From assembly GCF_001650875.1 (NCBI RefSeq), contig NZ_LXYI01000024.1, forward strand, positions 1 to 64,000: a stretch of DNA of 64,000 nt, written 5' to 3'. The position numbers and the translations under genes are program-made. Positions 56,644 to 64,000 of the stretch are shown here, piece after piece; positions within the stretch are counted from its first letter, which is position 1; every line of letters starts with the position of its first letter. Source of the DNA: Sulfitobacter sp. EhC04. Its GTDB lineage: Bacteria > Pseudomonadota > Alphaproteobacteria > Rhodobacterales > Rhodobacteraceae. The notes under the pieces are model-generated. The model searched no databases. It saw nothing but the letters and a program-made list of their open reading frames with translations, and was not told the DNA's origin.

Positions 56644-56687
56644 GCCGGCGCTGACTGAATTCAGATCATAAAAAGGCATTCGCACCC

Positions 56688-57764
56688 ATGACGGCCCCGA
56701 CCGATCATACCGCAGCGAAGGCCGGACGCACCCTGATATCCGTGGACGCCATGGGGGGTGATGAAGGCCCGGCAGCCGTTGTTGCCGGGTGTTCGCTGTC
56801 TGCAAAGCTCAATCCTGATATCGCCTTTGTCCTGCACGGGGACGAGGCGCAGCTGGCACCGCTGGTCGCCAAGCGGCGCGAGCTGAAAGGCCGCTGCGAG
56901 ATCAGGCATGCCGCCGATGTCGTGACCATGGAGGACAAGCCGAGCCAGGTGGTACGTACCGGCAAGGACACCTCAATGTGGTCCGCGATCGAGGCGGTGC
57001 GCACGGGCGAGGCCGCCGTGGCGGTGTCCTGCGGCAATACCGGGGCGCTGATGGCGCTGTCGATGATCCGGCTCAAGAAACTGCCGGGTGTGAACAGGCC
57101 CGCCATCGCGGTGCTTTACCCGTCGTCCAACCCGCAGGGCTTCAACGTGATGCTGGACGTGGGCGCGGATGTGCGCGCCGACGCGGATGACCTGCTGCGG
57201 TTCGCGCTGATGGGAACATCCTATGCCCGCAATGGCATGGACATCGCCCGCCCCCGTGTCGGGCTGCTGAATGTCGGCACCGAAGAGCACAAGGGCCGCG
57301 CCGAGTTGAAAGAGGCCTATGACCTGATTCGCGACCAGCGCGATCAGGCCGGGTTTGAATTTGTCGGCTTTGTCGAAGGTGGCGATATCTCAGGCGATGC
57401 GGCAGACGTGATCGTGACCGACGGCTTCACCGGCAACATCGCCATCAAGACCGGCGAAGGCACCGCCAGCATGATCGGCGACCGGCTGCGCGAGGCGTTC
57501 AAATATTCGCCCCTGTCCCGGCTGGCCTCGCTGCTGGCCTATACCTCGCTGATGCGCCTGCGCCACAAGATCGACCCGCGCCGGGTCAATGGCGGCGTAT
57601 TTCTCGGCCTCAATGGCACGGTGGTCAAATCACACGGCTCTGCCGATGCAACCGGCGTATCTGCGGCGATCAAGCTGGCGGCGCAGCTCTCCGAGAGCCG
57701 CTTTAACGACAAACTTGCCGCACGCGTCGCCGCCACGCTGCCGACCGAAGAGACGCCCATATGA
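56688..57764 (+). CDS. plsX: acyl-ACP:phosphate acyltransferase PlsX
   Basis: A 358-residue peripheral membrane enzyme that makes acyl-phosphate from acyl-ACP for phospholipid synthesis. Diagnostic sequence: SVDAMGGDEGPAAVVAGC, VSCGNTGALMALSMIRLK, NPQGFNVMLDVGADVRAD and VVTDGFTGN-type IVTDGFTGNIAIKTGEGTAS. The length matches the family. Its stop overlaps the fabH start by four bases. Confidence 0.97.
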   Translation: MTAPTDHTAAKAGRTLISVDAMGGDEGPAAVVAGCSLSAKLNPDIAFVLHGDEAQLAPLVAKRRELKGRCEIRHAADVVTMEDKPSQVVRTGKDTSMWSAIEAVRTGEAAVAVSCGNTGALMALSMIRLKKLPGVNRPAIAVLYPSSNPQGFNVMLDVGADVRADADDLLRFALMGTSYARNGMDIARPRVGLLNVGTEEHKGRAELKEAYDLIRDQRDQAGFEFVGFVEGGDISGDAADVIVTDGFTGNIAIKTGEGTASMIGDRLREAFKYSPLSRLASLLAYTSLMRLRHKIDPRRVNGGVFLGLNGTVVKSHGSADATGVSAAIKLAAQLSESRFNDKLAARVAATLPTEETPI

Positions 57765-58732
57765 ATACCAGATCTGTTGTCATTGGCTGCGGCCACTACC
57801 TGCCTTCGCGGATTGTCGAGAATTCGGAGTTCGAGGCCACGCTGGACACCAATGATGAATGGATCAGATCCCGTTCGGGCATTGAACGGCGCCATTTTGC
57901 GGCCGATCATGAAAACACCTCGCAAATGGCCACTGCCGCTGCCCAGGCAGCGCTGGACGATGCTGGCCTTGGCGCGGACGACGTTGATGCCATCATCCTG
58001 GCGACCTCTACCCCCGATCTGACCTTTCCTTCTGCTGCAACCATGGTGCAGGCCCAACTTGGCATGACGCGCGGCTTTGCCTTTGACGTGCAGGCGGTCT
58101 GCGCGGGCTTTGTCTTTGCCCTGGCCAATGCCAACGCGCTGATCCTCTCGGGCCAGGTCTCGCGGGTTCTGGTGATCGGGTCGGAAACCTTCAGCCGCAT
58201 CATGGACTGGACCGACCGTTCAACCTGCGTGCTGTTCGGTGATGGTGCGGGCGCTGTGCTGCTTGAGGCGCAGACCGGCGAGGGCACCGCGCAGGACCGT
58301 GGCATCCTCTCGACCGATCTCAACTCTGACGGGCGGCACCGCGAGCTGCTTTACGTCGACGGCGGCACCAGCACGGGCACTGTCGGCTATCTTCGGATGC
58401 AGGGCAATCAGGTGTTCCGCCACGCGGTCGGCAAGCTGGCAGCCACCGCCACGACGGCGATGGAACGTGCAGGCGTCACCGCCGGGGATGTGGACTGGAT
58501 CGTGCCGCATCAGGCCAACATCCGCATCATCCAGGGCACCGCGAACAAGCTGAACCTGCCAATGTCGCAGGTGGTTGTGACGGTGCAGGACCACGGCAAC
58601 ACCTCGGCGGCCTCTATTCCGCTGGCGCTGTCCGTTGGCCGTGACCGTGGCCAGATCAAGCAGGACGACCTGCTGGTAATGGAGGCGATCGGCGGCGGCC
58701 TGGCCTGGGGTGCTGTCGTTCTCAGGTGGTAA
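57761..58732 (+). CDS. fabH: 3-oxoacyl-ACP synthase III
   Basis: A 323-residue condensing enzyme that starts fatty-acid synthesis from acetyl-CoA and malonyl-ACP. The catalytic triad is visible: Cys in FDVQAVCAGFVFAL (near 112), His in WIVPHQANIRI (near 247) and Asn in QDHGNTSAASIPLAL (near 277). N-terminal SRSGIERRHFA is the CoA-binding region. The start overlaps plsX (ATGA). A perfect 16-base palindrome follows the stop at 58747-58762. Confidence 0.97.
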   Translation: MNTRSVVIGCGHYLPSRIVENSEFEATLDTNDEWIRSRSGIERRHFAADHENTSQMATAAAQAALDDAGLGADDVDAIILATSTPDLTFPSAATMVQAQLGMTRGFAFDVQAVCAGFVFALANANALILSGQVSRVLVIGSETFSRIMDWTDRSTCVLFGDGAGAVLLEAQTGEGTAQDRGILSTDLNSDGRHRELLYVDGGTSTGTVGYLRMQGNQVFRHAVGKLAATATTAMERAGVTAGDVDWIVPHQANIRIIQGTANKLNLPMSQVVVTVQDHGNTSAASIPLALSVGRDRGQIKQDDLLVMEAIGGGLAWGAVVLRW

Positions 58733-58746
58733 GCGCCTGTTATTCT

Positions 58747-58762
58747 GGCGGAAATTTCCGCC
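58747..58762. promoter_or_regulatory. perfect 16-base palindrome GGCGGAAATTTCCGCC between fabH and ihfA
   Basis: It lies 15 bases after the fabH stop, 81 bases before ihfA. There is no T run after it, so as a terminator it would be weak; as a symmetric site it could bind a dimeric regulator. Confidence 0.4.
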
Positions 58763-58842
58763 GAAACAGCGCCACACAAGTCATTGATATTGACTTCTAA
58801 TTCCACTGCAGCCAAAGTTGCCGAAAATAAATGGGGGATTGA

Positions 58843-59145
58843 ATGTCGAATAAGACTTTGACGCGCATGGATCTGAGCGAAGCTGTGTTTCGCGAAGTGG
58901 GTCTATCGCGCAACGAGAGCGCGCAACTTGTCGAGTCCGTTCTGGAGCACATGTCCGACGCGCTGGTCGTCGGAGAGCAGGTCAAGATTTCGTCTTTTGG
59001 CACGTTTTCGGTCCGTGACAAGACCGCCCGCGTGGGCCGCAATCCCAAGACCGGAGAAGAAGTGCCGATCAACCCGCGCCGGGTCCTGACCTTTCGCCCA
59101 TCCCATCTGATGAAAGACCGCGTCGCCGACGGCAACAAGTCCTGA
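58843..59145 (+). CDS. ihfA: integration host factor alpha subunit
   Basis: A 100-residue DNA-bending protein. [52 protein letters not shown] with the [11 protein letters not shown]-binding arm and [14 protein letters not shown] are the IhfA pattern. In this group the gene usually stands between fabH and a MerR-like gene, as here; 4 bases separate it from the next ATG, so they are cotranscribed. Confidence 0.96.
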   Translation: MSNKTLTRMDLSEAVFREVGLSRNESAQLVESVLEHMSDALVVGEQVKISSFGTFSVRDKTARVGRNPKTGEEVPINPRRVLTFRPSHLMKDRVADGNKS

Positions 59146-59149
59146 TCTC

Positions 59150-60343
59150 ATGGCCAAATCGCCCGACGCGTTCCGTACCATTTCCGAAGTGGCCGACTGG
59201 CTGGGCATCCAGGCCCATGTCCTGCGGTTCTGGGAAAGCAAGTTCACGCAGGTCAAACCGATCAAGCGGGCGGGCGGACGGCGATACTATCGCCCCGGTG
59301 ACATGCAACTTCTGGGCGGCATCAAGAAACTGCTGCATGACGACGGACTGACCATCAAGGGCGTTCAGAAGATCCTCCGGGAGGAAGGCATGAACCACGT
59401 CGCCGCCATGTCGGCGCCGCTGGATGAACTCACGGCCTCCCAGATAGAAGACATGCCGGAAGCCGCCGCACCGCCACCGCCGATAGCACCGGTGGAGCCG
59501 GAAAAGGGCGTTGTGCTCAGCTTTGAATCCGCGGCAGACAAAGACGTGAACAAAGCCCCGGAAGGCGTTGAAGACAAAGAAGATACAGCGCCTGAAGCCG
59601 CTGATGAGTCAATTGAGGCAGCGCAACAGCCCCCCGCCGCTGTCCCGGATGTTCCGATACCCGATGATGCGGCCAGCGCGACACCGTCAGACCCGTCCGT
59701 GCCAGCTTCGGACGTGTCCGCCGACAGGTCTGAGCCGGAGCAGCAAGACGACGCTGCGCCCGCCGGAAACGATCCCGAACCAGTCGAAGACCCCGCGCCC
59801 GTTGAAGAGGCCCCGATGGCCGAAGATGTTGCGGAGACGGAATTCGAACCGATGGCGGAGGAACCGGCAGACATACGGCAGGCCGACACCCCCGACCCGG
59901 AACCGGAAGCCCCGGAACCGGACGCCCCCGCAGCGGCCCCCGAAGACAGGCAGGCCCTGCCCGCCTTTCTGCGCCGCCCGCTGGACGGTGGCCCGGCTGA
60001 CATTTCCGACAACACCCCGCCAAGGGCGACGCAGGGTGGCGAAGCGCCTGCCCCGCAGGCAGATGCCCCGCAATCAACGCCCGCCTCGCAGTCGGCCCCA
60101 GCCGACCCACCCGAAGAAATGGTGCCGCCCGCGCCGAAACCGCGTGTCCTGCCCGATCTGGCGCTGACAGCGGAACAGGACTTTGATGCGATCCCCGCCG
60201 TTCTGACCACGGCATATCGGCTGGGATCCTTGAATCGGAACAATGTCGCCAGGATTGAACCGCTGGTGGCACGGCTGACAACGCTGCGTGATTCGATGGC
60301 CGCCCGCAGGCGCAACGGCGGCAGCCCCCCGTCAAACAGCTGA
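59150..60343 (+). CDS. MerR family regulator with long acidic, proline-rich extension
   Basis: A 397-residue protein. Residues 1-75 form a MerR-type winged helix ([46 protein letters not shown]), and the downstream 250 residues are Pro, Ala, Asp and Glu rich and probably disordered, with a small ordered end ([18 protein letters not shown] and [15 protein letters not shown]). The C-terminal extension has no known effector site. The ihfA-merR-tRNA order is typical of Rhodobacteraceae. Function unknown; DNA binding is clear. Confidence 0.9.
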   Translation: MAKSPDAFRTISEVADWLGIQAHVLRFWESKFTQVKPIKRAGGRRYYRPGDMQLLGGIKKLLHDDGLTIKGVQKILREEGMNHVAAMSAPLDELTASQIEDMPEAAAPPPPIAPVEPEKGVVLSFESAADKDVNKAPEGVEDKEDTAPEAADESIEAAQQPPAAVPDVPIPDDAASATPSDPSVPASDVSADRSEPEQQDDAAPAGNDPEPVEDPAPVEEAPMAEDVAETEFEPMAEEPADIRQADTPDPEPEAPEPDAPAAAPEDRQALPAFLRRPLDGGPADISDNTPPRATQGGEAPAPQADAPQSTPASQSAPADPPEEMVPPAPKPRVLPDLALTAEQDFDAIPAVLTTAYRLGSLNRNNVARIEPLVARLTTLRDSMAARRRNGGSPPSNS

Positions 60344-60371
60344 TCCCCATGTTCAGGGTGGCAATTCCCTC

Positions 60372-60399
60372 TTGCACGCCGGGCAAGATCAGGTATGAA
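60372..60399 (+). promoter_or_regulatory. promoter of tRNA-Pro
   Basis: TTGCAC (60372-60377) and TATGAA (60394-60399) are separated by 16 bases; the expected start is four or five bases before the tRNA gene at 60411. Confidence 0.55.
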
Positions 60400-60410
60400 C
60401 CGCCTGAGTT

Positions 60411-60487
60411 CGGGCTATGGCGCAGCCTGGTAGCGCGTCCGTCTGGGGGACGGAAGGTCGCAGGTTCGAGTCCTGCTAGCCCGACCA
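60411..60487 (+). tRNA. tRNA-Pro (anticodon GGG)
   Basis: A 77-base cloverleaf including an encoded CCA. The acceptor stem is CGGGCTA paired with TAGCCCG, the D arm has GCGC-AGCCTGGTA-GCGC, the anticodon stem is TCCGT/ACGGA around loop CTGGGGG (anticodon GGG), and the T arm is GCAGG-TTCGAGT-CCTGC. Its 3' end has no integrase or repeated copy nearby, so it is not seen to serve as an attachment site. Confidence 0.97.
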
Positions 60488-60496
60488 AACAATCCG

Positions 60497-60535
60497 AACG
60501 CCCGCACCCCCTGTGGTTCGCGGGCGTTTGTTTTT
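60497..60535 (+). terminator. intrinsic terminator of tRNA-Pro
   Basis: A 9-base-pair stem AACGCCCGC (60497-60505) with GCGGGCGTT (60520-60528), then TTGTTTTT. It starts ten bases after the tRNA end. Confidence 0.85.
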
Positions 60536-60550
60536 GAAAGGCCCGACCCG

Positions 60551-61639
60551 ATGAGCGATGTGATGCATGGCGTGATCCCCAACCAGCAGATCAGCGACAT
60601 GATCGACGCAGGTCAGATCAGCGCGTCCCAACCCGTCCTTCCCGGTCAGATCCAGCCTGCCAGTCTTGATCTGCGCCTGGGCACCCGCGCCTTTCGCGTG
60701 CGCGCTTCCTTTCTGGCCGGGCGCGGCAACAGCGTCGCGGATCGGTTGAGCGAATTCCAGATGCATGAGGTTGATCTGACCCAGGGCGCGGTGCTGGAAA
60801 AAGGCTGCGTCTATCTCGTGCCGCTGATGGAGGCGCTGTCGCTGCCTGCCGGTACTTCCGCTGTGGCCAATGCCAAAAGCTCGACCGGGCGGCTTGACCT
60901 GTTGACCCGCACGATCACCGATGGCGGCACCGAATTCGACCGGATCGCGCCGGGCTACACCGGGCCGCTTTATGCCGAGATTTGCCCGCGCTCCTTTTCC
61001 GTGCTGGTGCGGCCGGGCATGCGCCTGAACCAGATCCGCTTTGGCCGGGGCGATGCGATGCTGGACGACGCGGCCCTGCGCGCCCTGCATGATCAGACCC
61101 CGCTGGTGGATGGCAAACCGGTGATCGACGACGGGCTGGGCTTTTCCGTTGATCTGAAGCTGCCTGGCACGACATTGGTGGGCTACCGGGCCAAGCCCCA
61201 TACCGGCCTGATCGACCTTGATCTTATCGGCCATTACGCAGCGGCGGATTTCTGGGAAGAGGTCCACAGCACCCAAGGGCATATCATCCTTGATCCCGGC
61301 GCATTCTACATCCTCGTCAGCCGCGAGGCGGTGACGATTCCGCCGGATTTTGCCGCTGAAATGGCCCCATATCTGGCCATGGTGGGCGAATTCCGGGTGC
61401 ATTACGCGGGGTTCTTCGATCCCGGGTTTGGCCATGCCGCAGCGGGTGGCACAGGCTCACGCGGCGTGCTTGAGGTCCGCTGCCACGAAGCGCCTTTTGT
61501 GCTGGAACATGGCCAGGTGGTGGGCAGGCTGATCTACGAACGGATGACCGAACGGCCCACACAGCTTTATGGCGCGGGCATCGCGTCGAACTATCAGGGA
61601 CAGGGGCTGAAACTCAGCAAACATTTCAAACCTGCCTGA
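60551..61639 (+). CDS. dcd: 2'-deoxycytidine 5'-triphosphate deaminase, two-domain form
   Basis: A 362-residue enzyme of the DCD long form, with an N-terminal dCTP deaminase-like domain (PGQIQPASLDLRLGTRAFRV, then VANAKSSTGRLDLLTRTITDGG) and a C-terminal domain of the same fold (IDLDLIGHYAAADFWEE, GTGSRGVLEVRCHEAPFVLEHGQ). It produces dUTP from dCTP for thymidylate synthesis. This duplicated architecture is typical of alphaproteobacteria and is nearly twice the length of E. coli Dcd. Copy 3 of the 98-base repeat follows after 17 bases. Confidence 0.92.
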   Translation: MSDVMHGVIPNQQISDMIDAGQISASQPVLPGQIQPASLDLRLGTRAFRVRASFLAGRGNSVADRLSEFQMHEVDLTQGAVLEKGCVYLVPLMEALSLPAGTSAVANAKSSTGRLDLLTRTITDGGTEFDRIAPGYTGPLYAEICPRSFSVLVRPGMRLNQIRFGRGDAMLDDAALRALHDQTPLVDGKPVIDDGLGFSVDLKLPGTTLVGYRAKPHTGLIDLDLIGHYAAADFWEEVHSTQGHIILDPGAFYILVSREAVTIPPDFAAEMAPYLAMVGEFRVHYAGFFDPGFGHAAAGGTGSRGVLEVRCHEAPFVLEHGQVVGRLIYERMTERPTQLYGAGIASNYQGQGLKLSKHFKPA

Positions 61640-61656
61640 CACCCCCGCTCTTTTAG

Positions 61657-61756
61657 AGCGTCCGACCTTAAACTTGAGAGACGAATACCCTGCCGCGCCT
61701 GCGGCGCTCTCGGGACATTCGTGTCACAGGATGATTCAGGTTAAAGGCCGGTCGCT
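61657..61756 (+). repeat. palindromic dispersed repeat, copy 3 (100 bases, diverged)
   Basis: Shares the order and spacing of copies 1 and 2, including CGAATACCCTGCCGCGC-type and GCTCTCGGGACATT-type segments. The inner arms changed together to ACGAAT (61681-61686) and ATTCGT (61717-61722), keeping pairing. It lies just after the dCTP deaminase gene. Confidence 0.85.
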
Positions 61757-61819
61757 ATAGGCAAAAAAATATCCCTTCGCAGCATAGGCCGCGCAAGATA
61801 CCCTCGCCAGTAAACCGCT

Positions 61820-62080
61820 TCAGAACTTCGAGAAGCGGCGCATCGCCTTCATGGATTGCTTGGCATGGCCGGTATCCTGCCGCGCCTGCCGACGGGCGCG
61901 CCGCTCCGCGCGTTCCTGGGGCGTCAACTGGCGCTGCTGCACCTGGTTGCCATCCTCGTCGATTTCGGGCTGATTGCGGCGCTTGCCGACCTTGGACGCC
62001 TGATCAAACCCGGCGTTCACGCCGCGCCGCACCAGTTGATGCATGACCTGGCGGATAATCATGTTGATAATCTGGTTCAT
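61820..62080 (-). CDS. small basic/Gln-rich protein of unknown function
   Basis: An 86-residue protein. The N-terminal part (MNQIINMIIRQVMHQLVRRGVNAGFD) could be an amphipathic helix; the rest is a charged region with RQLTPQERAERRARRQARQDTGHA. I recognise no family beyond its being a typical small alphaproteobacterial protein. I choose the ATG at 62080. Upstream on its strand is an AT-rich TTATATAG-type sequence that may be its promoter. It stands alone between dcd and scpB. Confidence 0.7.
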   Translation of the reverse strand: MNQIINMIIRQVMHQLVRRGVNAGFDQASKVGKRRNQPEIDEDGNQVQQRQLTPQERAERRARRQARQDTGHAKQSMKAMRRFSKF

Positions 62081-62167
62081 TGACTGACCCCTCATTGCCT
62101 CGACACTCTATATAACACGTAATGCGGCGATTTTCAGGCGTAAACCGCCGAAAACCTGCAATCGGCG

Positions 62168-62833
62168 TCAATCCTCGAATAGCTCGCTCTGGCCTTCCGT
62201 GCTCTCTTCTTCGTCCTCGCCCTCGCCCATCAGCGGCAGGGTGCCGGGCGGTGGCCGGTTTTCCAGCAACCCGGCAGAGCGCAATTCCTTCAATCCCGGC
62301 AGATCGCGGGCGTTCTCCAGCCCGAAATGGTCAAGGAAACCTTCGGTCACGACAAATGTCACCGGACGGCCCGGTGTCATCTTGCGGCGGCCAAAGCGGA
62401 TCCATTCCAGTTCCAGCAATTGGTCCACCGTGCCCCGGCTGACCGACACGCCCCTGATCTCCTCGATCTCGGCGCGGGTGACGGGCTGGTGATAGGCGAT
62501 GATCGCCAAGGTCTCGATCGCGGCACGGCTCAGCTTGCGCACCTCGACGGTTTCCTTTTGCATCAGAAAGCCCAGATCCGCCGCCGTGCGCATCGCATAG
62601 CCATCGCCAACCTTGGAAACCTGAACGCCACGCCCTTCGTAGCGGCGGCGCAGATGCAGCATCGCTTCGCCCGCGTCACAGCCATGCGGCAGCCGCGCCT
62701 CCAGTTCTTTCAGCGTGATCGGCTCGAAAGTGGCGAAAAGCACCGCTTCGATCATGCGTTCTTGTTCCGCCATCGGGGGGGCTTCAAACAGGCTTTCTTC
62801 TTTTTCTTCAATATCATCCGCCACGCGGCTCAT
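62168..62833 (-). CDS. scpB: segregation and condensation protein B
   Basis: A 221-residue subunit that with ScpA and SMC forms the bacterial condensin. The two winged helices are seen: ERMIEAVLFATFEPITLKELEARLP and LSRAAIETLAIIAYHQPVTRAEIEEIRGV, then GFLDHFGLENARDLPGLKEL. The acidic tail ends SELFED. The start at 62833 overlaps scpA by 20 bases; upstream in-frame codons belong to scpA sequence. Confidence 0.96.
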   Translation of the reverse strand: MSRVADDIEEKEESLFEAPPMAEQERMIEAVLFATFEPITLKELEARLPHGCDAGEAMLHLRRRYEGRGVQVSKVGDGYAMRTAADLGFLMQKETVEVRKLSRAAIETLAIIAYHQPVTRAEIEEIRGVSVSRGTVDQLLELEWIRFGRRKMTPGRPVTFVVTEGFLDHFGLENARDLPGLKELRSAGLLENRPPPGTLPLMGEGEDEEESTEGQSELFED

Positions 62834-63611
62834 CCTTTTTTCGCAGCTGGATCGGGGCAAAACTCTCCGATTGCCGGATCTCCAGATGGCCCTCTTTGAC
62901 CAGTTCGAGAGAGGCGGCAAAGGTCGAGGCCGTGGCAGAGCGGCGGCGCGCCGGGTCGCTTTCCCAGCCTTCGGGCAGATAGCTCATCAAGTCGCCCCAG
63001 TCCCCGGCATAGCCGATCAACCCCCGCATCCGTTCCAGCGCCTGTTCCATGGTAAAGACCGCGTCGCGGTCCATGACAAAGGGGCGGAATTCGTCGCGGG
63101 TGCGGATGCGTGCATAGCCCTGCATCAGGTCCAGCAGGGTGGCAGTATAGGTCACCCGGCGCACGCGCTGGACCTCGTGGGTCTGGCCGCGCGCGAAAAA
63201 ATCGCGGCCCAGCTGGTCGCGGGCCATCAGCCGGGCGGCGACGTCGCGCATCGCCTGCAACCGTTCCAGCTGAAACGCCAGATGTGCGGCCAGTTCCTCG
63301 CCCGAGGGTCCTTCTTCGGTCGGGTCCGGCGGCAGCAGCAAGCGCGATTTAAGAAACGCAAGCCAGGCCGCCATGACCAGGTAATCGGCAGCCAGTTCCA
63401 GCCGCAGCGCCTTGGCCTTGTCCACAAAGGCCAGGTATTGCCGCGCCAGTTGCAGCACCGACACCTTGCGCAGATCGACTTTCTGGGTGCGGCTGAGGGT
63501 CAGCAGCAGGTCCAGCGGCCCCTCAAACCCATCCACATCGACAATCAGCGCTTCGGCGGCCCGCCTTTCGGCAACCGAAACAATATCTTCCTCGAATGTG
63601 GATTCAGCCAT
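62814..63611 (-). CDS. scpA: segregation and condensation protein A
   Basis: A 265-residue kleisin bridging the SMC heads. Characteristic are LIVDVDGFEGPLDLLLTLSRTQKVDLRKVSVLQLARQYL near the N-terminus, the charged middle, and a C-terminal winged helix (RRRSATASTFAASLELVKEGHLEIRQSESF). The start at 63611 (MAESTFEEDI) overlaps the nagZ stop by eight bases. The nagZ-scpA-scpB order is common in this family. Confidence 0.95.
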   Translation of the reverse strand: MAESTFEEDIVSVAERRAAEALIVDVDGFEGPLDLLLTLSRTQKVDLRKVSVLQLARQYLAFVDKAKALRLELAADYLVMAAWLAFLKSRLLLPPDPTEEGPSGEELAAHLAFQLERLQAMRDVAARLMARDQLGRDFFARGQTHEVQRVRRVTYTATLLDLMQGYARIRTRDEFRPFVMDRDAVFTMEQALERMRGLIGYAGDWGDLMSYLPEGWESDPARRRSATASTFAASLELVKEGHLEIRQSESFAPIQLRKKDEPRGG

Positions 63612-64000
63612 GCCCCGTCCCGCCCAAAAGCGCTTCAAGTTCGCTTTCCAGTGCGGGAATGTCAACGTCATCGGGGCCATTGCGCATCGACAGGGCACGC
63701 AGCGCGCGGGTCTGAGCGGCATCCGTCATCTCGCCTGCCGCCTCTGCCACCGCGATCCGGTCCGCCAGCGGCTGGTTGCAATAGAGCGCCACGTCGCAGC
63801 CCGCCGCAAGTGCGGCCCGCGTGCTGTCCACATGGCTGCCCGCCAGCGCCTTCATCGACAGGTCGTCTGTCATGATCAGGTTGTCGAAACCGATCTCTTC
63901 GCGGATCAGGGTCATGACAGCGGGTGAGCAGGTCGCAGGTTCGGCATCAATCGCGTCATAGACCAGATGCGCGGTCATCCCCATCGGCAGATCGTTCAGC
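63604..64000 (-). CDS. nagZ: beta-N-acetylhexosaminidase NagZ, C-terminal part (gene runs off the window)
   Basis: The last 132 codons of a family 3 glycosidase that removes GlcNAc from muropeptides during cell-wall recycling. The NagZ region LNDLPMGMTAHLVYDAIDAEPATCSPAVM is followed by EIGFDNLIMTDDLSMKALAG, where DD-x-x-M-x-A belongs to the catalytic loop. The catalytic Asp/His in the N-terminal part lie outside. It overlaps scpA by eight bases. With AnmK in this window the recycling route is represented twice. Confidence 0.9.
   Translation of the reverse strand, partial: LNDLPMGMTAHLVYDAIDAEPATCSPAVMTLIREEIGFDNLIMTDDLSMKALAGSHVDSTRAALAAGCDVALYCNQPLADRIAVAEAAGEMTDAAQTRALRALSMRNGPDDVDIPALESELEALLGGTGHG

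Noticed and set aside
60411-60487. tRNA-Pro as an attachment site of a genomic island
   Set aside because: No integrase, no repeated 3' tRNA end and ordinary core genes on both sides.

Overview
The window is a chromosomal segment of a high-GC alphaproteobacterium, most likely a marine member of the Rhodobacteraceae (Roseobacter group). I base this on protein resemblance and on gene order: ureDA-x-BC-EFG, pepA-holC, lptF-lptG-lptD-surA-pdxA-rsmA, DUF177-rpmF-plsX-fabH-ihfA-merR-tRNA-Pro, and nagZ-scpA-scpB. The segment is mostly core genome. I see no prophage, integrase, insertion sequence, CRISPR array or rRNA operon, and only one tRNA.

Layout. 1-7 kb: the start of a VIT/CCC1-type transporter, a small exported protein, and a complete leftward urease cluster. 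That cluster carries a His-rich membrane mini-protein between ureA and ureB, a possible small ORF between ureB and ureC, and a ureD whose homologous N-terminus extends past the only canonical start codon. 6.5-7.1 kb: a collapsed mutarotase gene and an overlooked 40-codon ORF with a good ribosome binding site. 7-14 kb: DUF4112, a VOC protein, ndk, an ABC-F ATPase, a MarC-type protein, a retropepsin-like protease, holC and pepA. 14-23 kb: eight tightly packed rightward genes for LPS transport and outer-membrane biogenesis, pyridoxine synthesis and 16S rRNA dimethylation, ending in a lipoprotein and a class D beta-lactamase. 23-30 kb: DUF4167, prmC-prfA, DUF1499, and a leftward operon of one M20 amidohydrolase and two ureohydrolases. 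30-43 kb: mazG, nucleoside hydrolase-GNAT-selO, transporters, a LysR/quinone reductase pair, a DEAD-box helicase, a Fur/Mur regulator and a NYN-domain protein. 44-57 kb: eno, PRC-barrel, GNAT, cupin, anmK, tyrS, SDR, SMR, a Uup-type ABC-F, olsB, bamE, DUF177, rpmF and plsX. 57-64 kb: fabH, ihfA, a MerR-like regulator, tRNA-Pro, dCTP deaminase, scpB, scpA and nagZ.

Working together. The ureohydrolase operon should release urea from guanidino compounds, and the urease cluster can turn urea into ammonia. The lptFGD-surA genes deliver LPS and fold outer-membrane proteins, with a BamE-like lipoprotein encoded separately. rpmF-plsX-fabH links ribosome and phospholipid/fatty-acid synthesis. scpAB supply the SMC partners.

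The most unusual non-coding signal is a roughly 98-base imperfect palindrome present three times (11.3, 46.8 and 61.7 kb). Its stems are kept by paired substitutions, which points to a structured mobile or regulatory element. Beside the second copy is an unrelated hairpin about 170 bases long. Other notable non-coding features are three ACATGT palindromes at an exact 14-base period upstream of eno, an 18-base tandem repeat inside the surA signal peptide, and an 18-base duplication across the eno stop codon.
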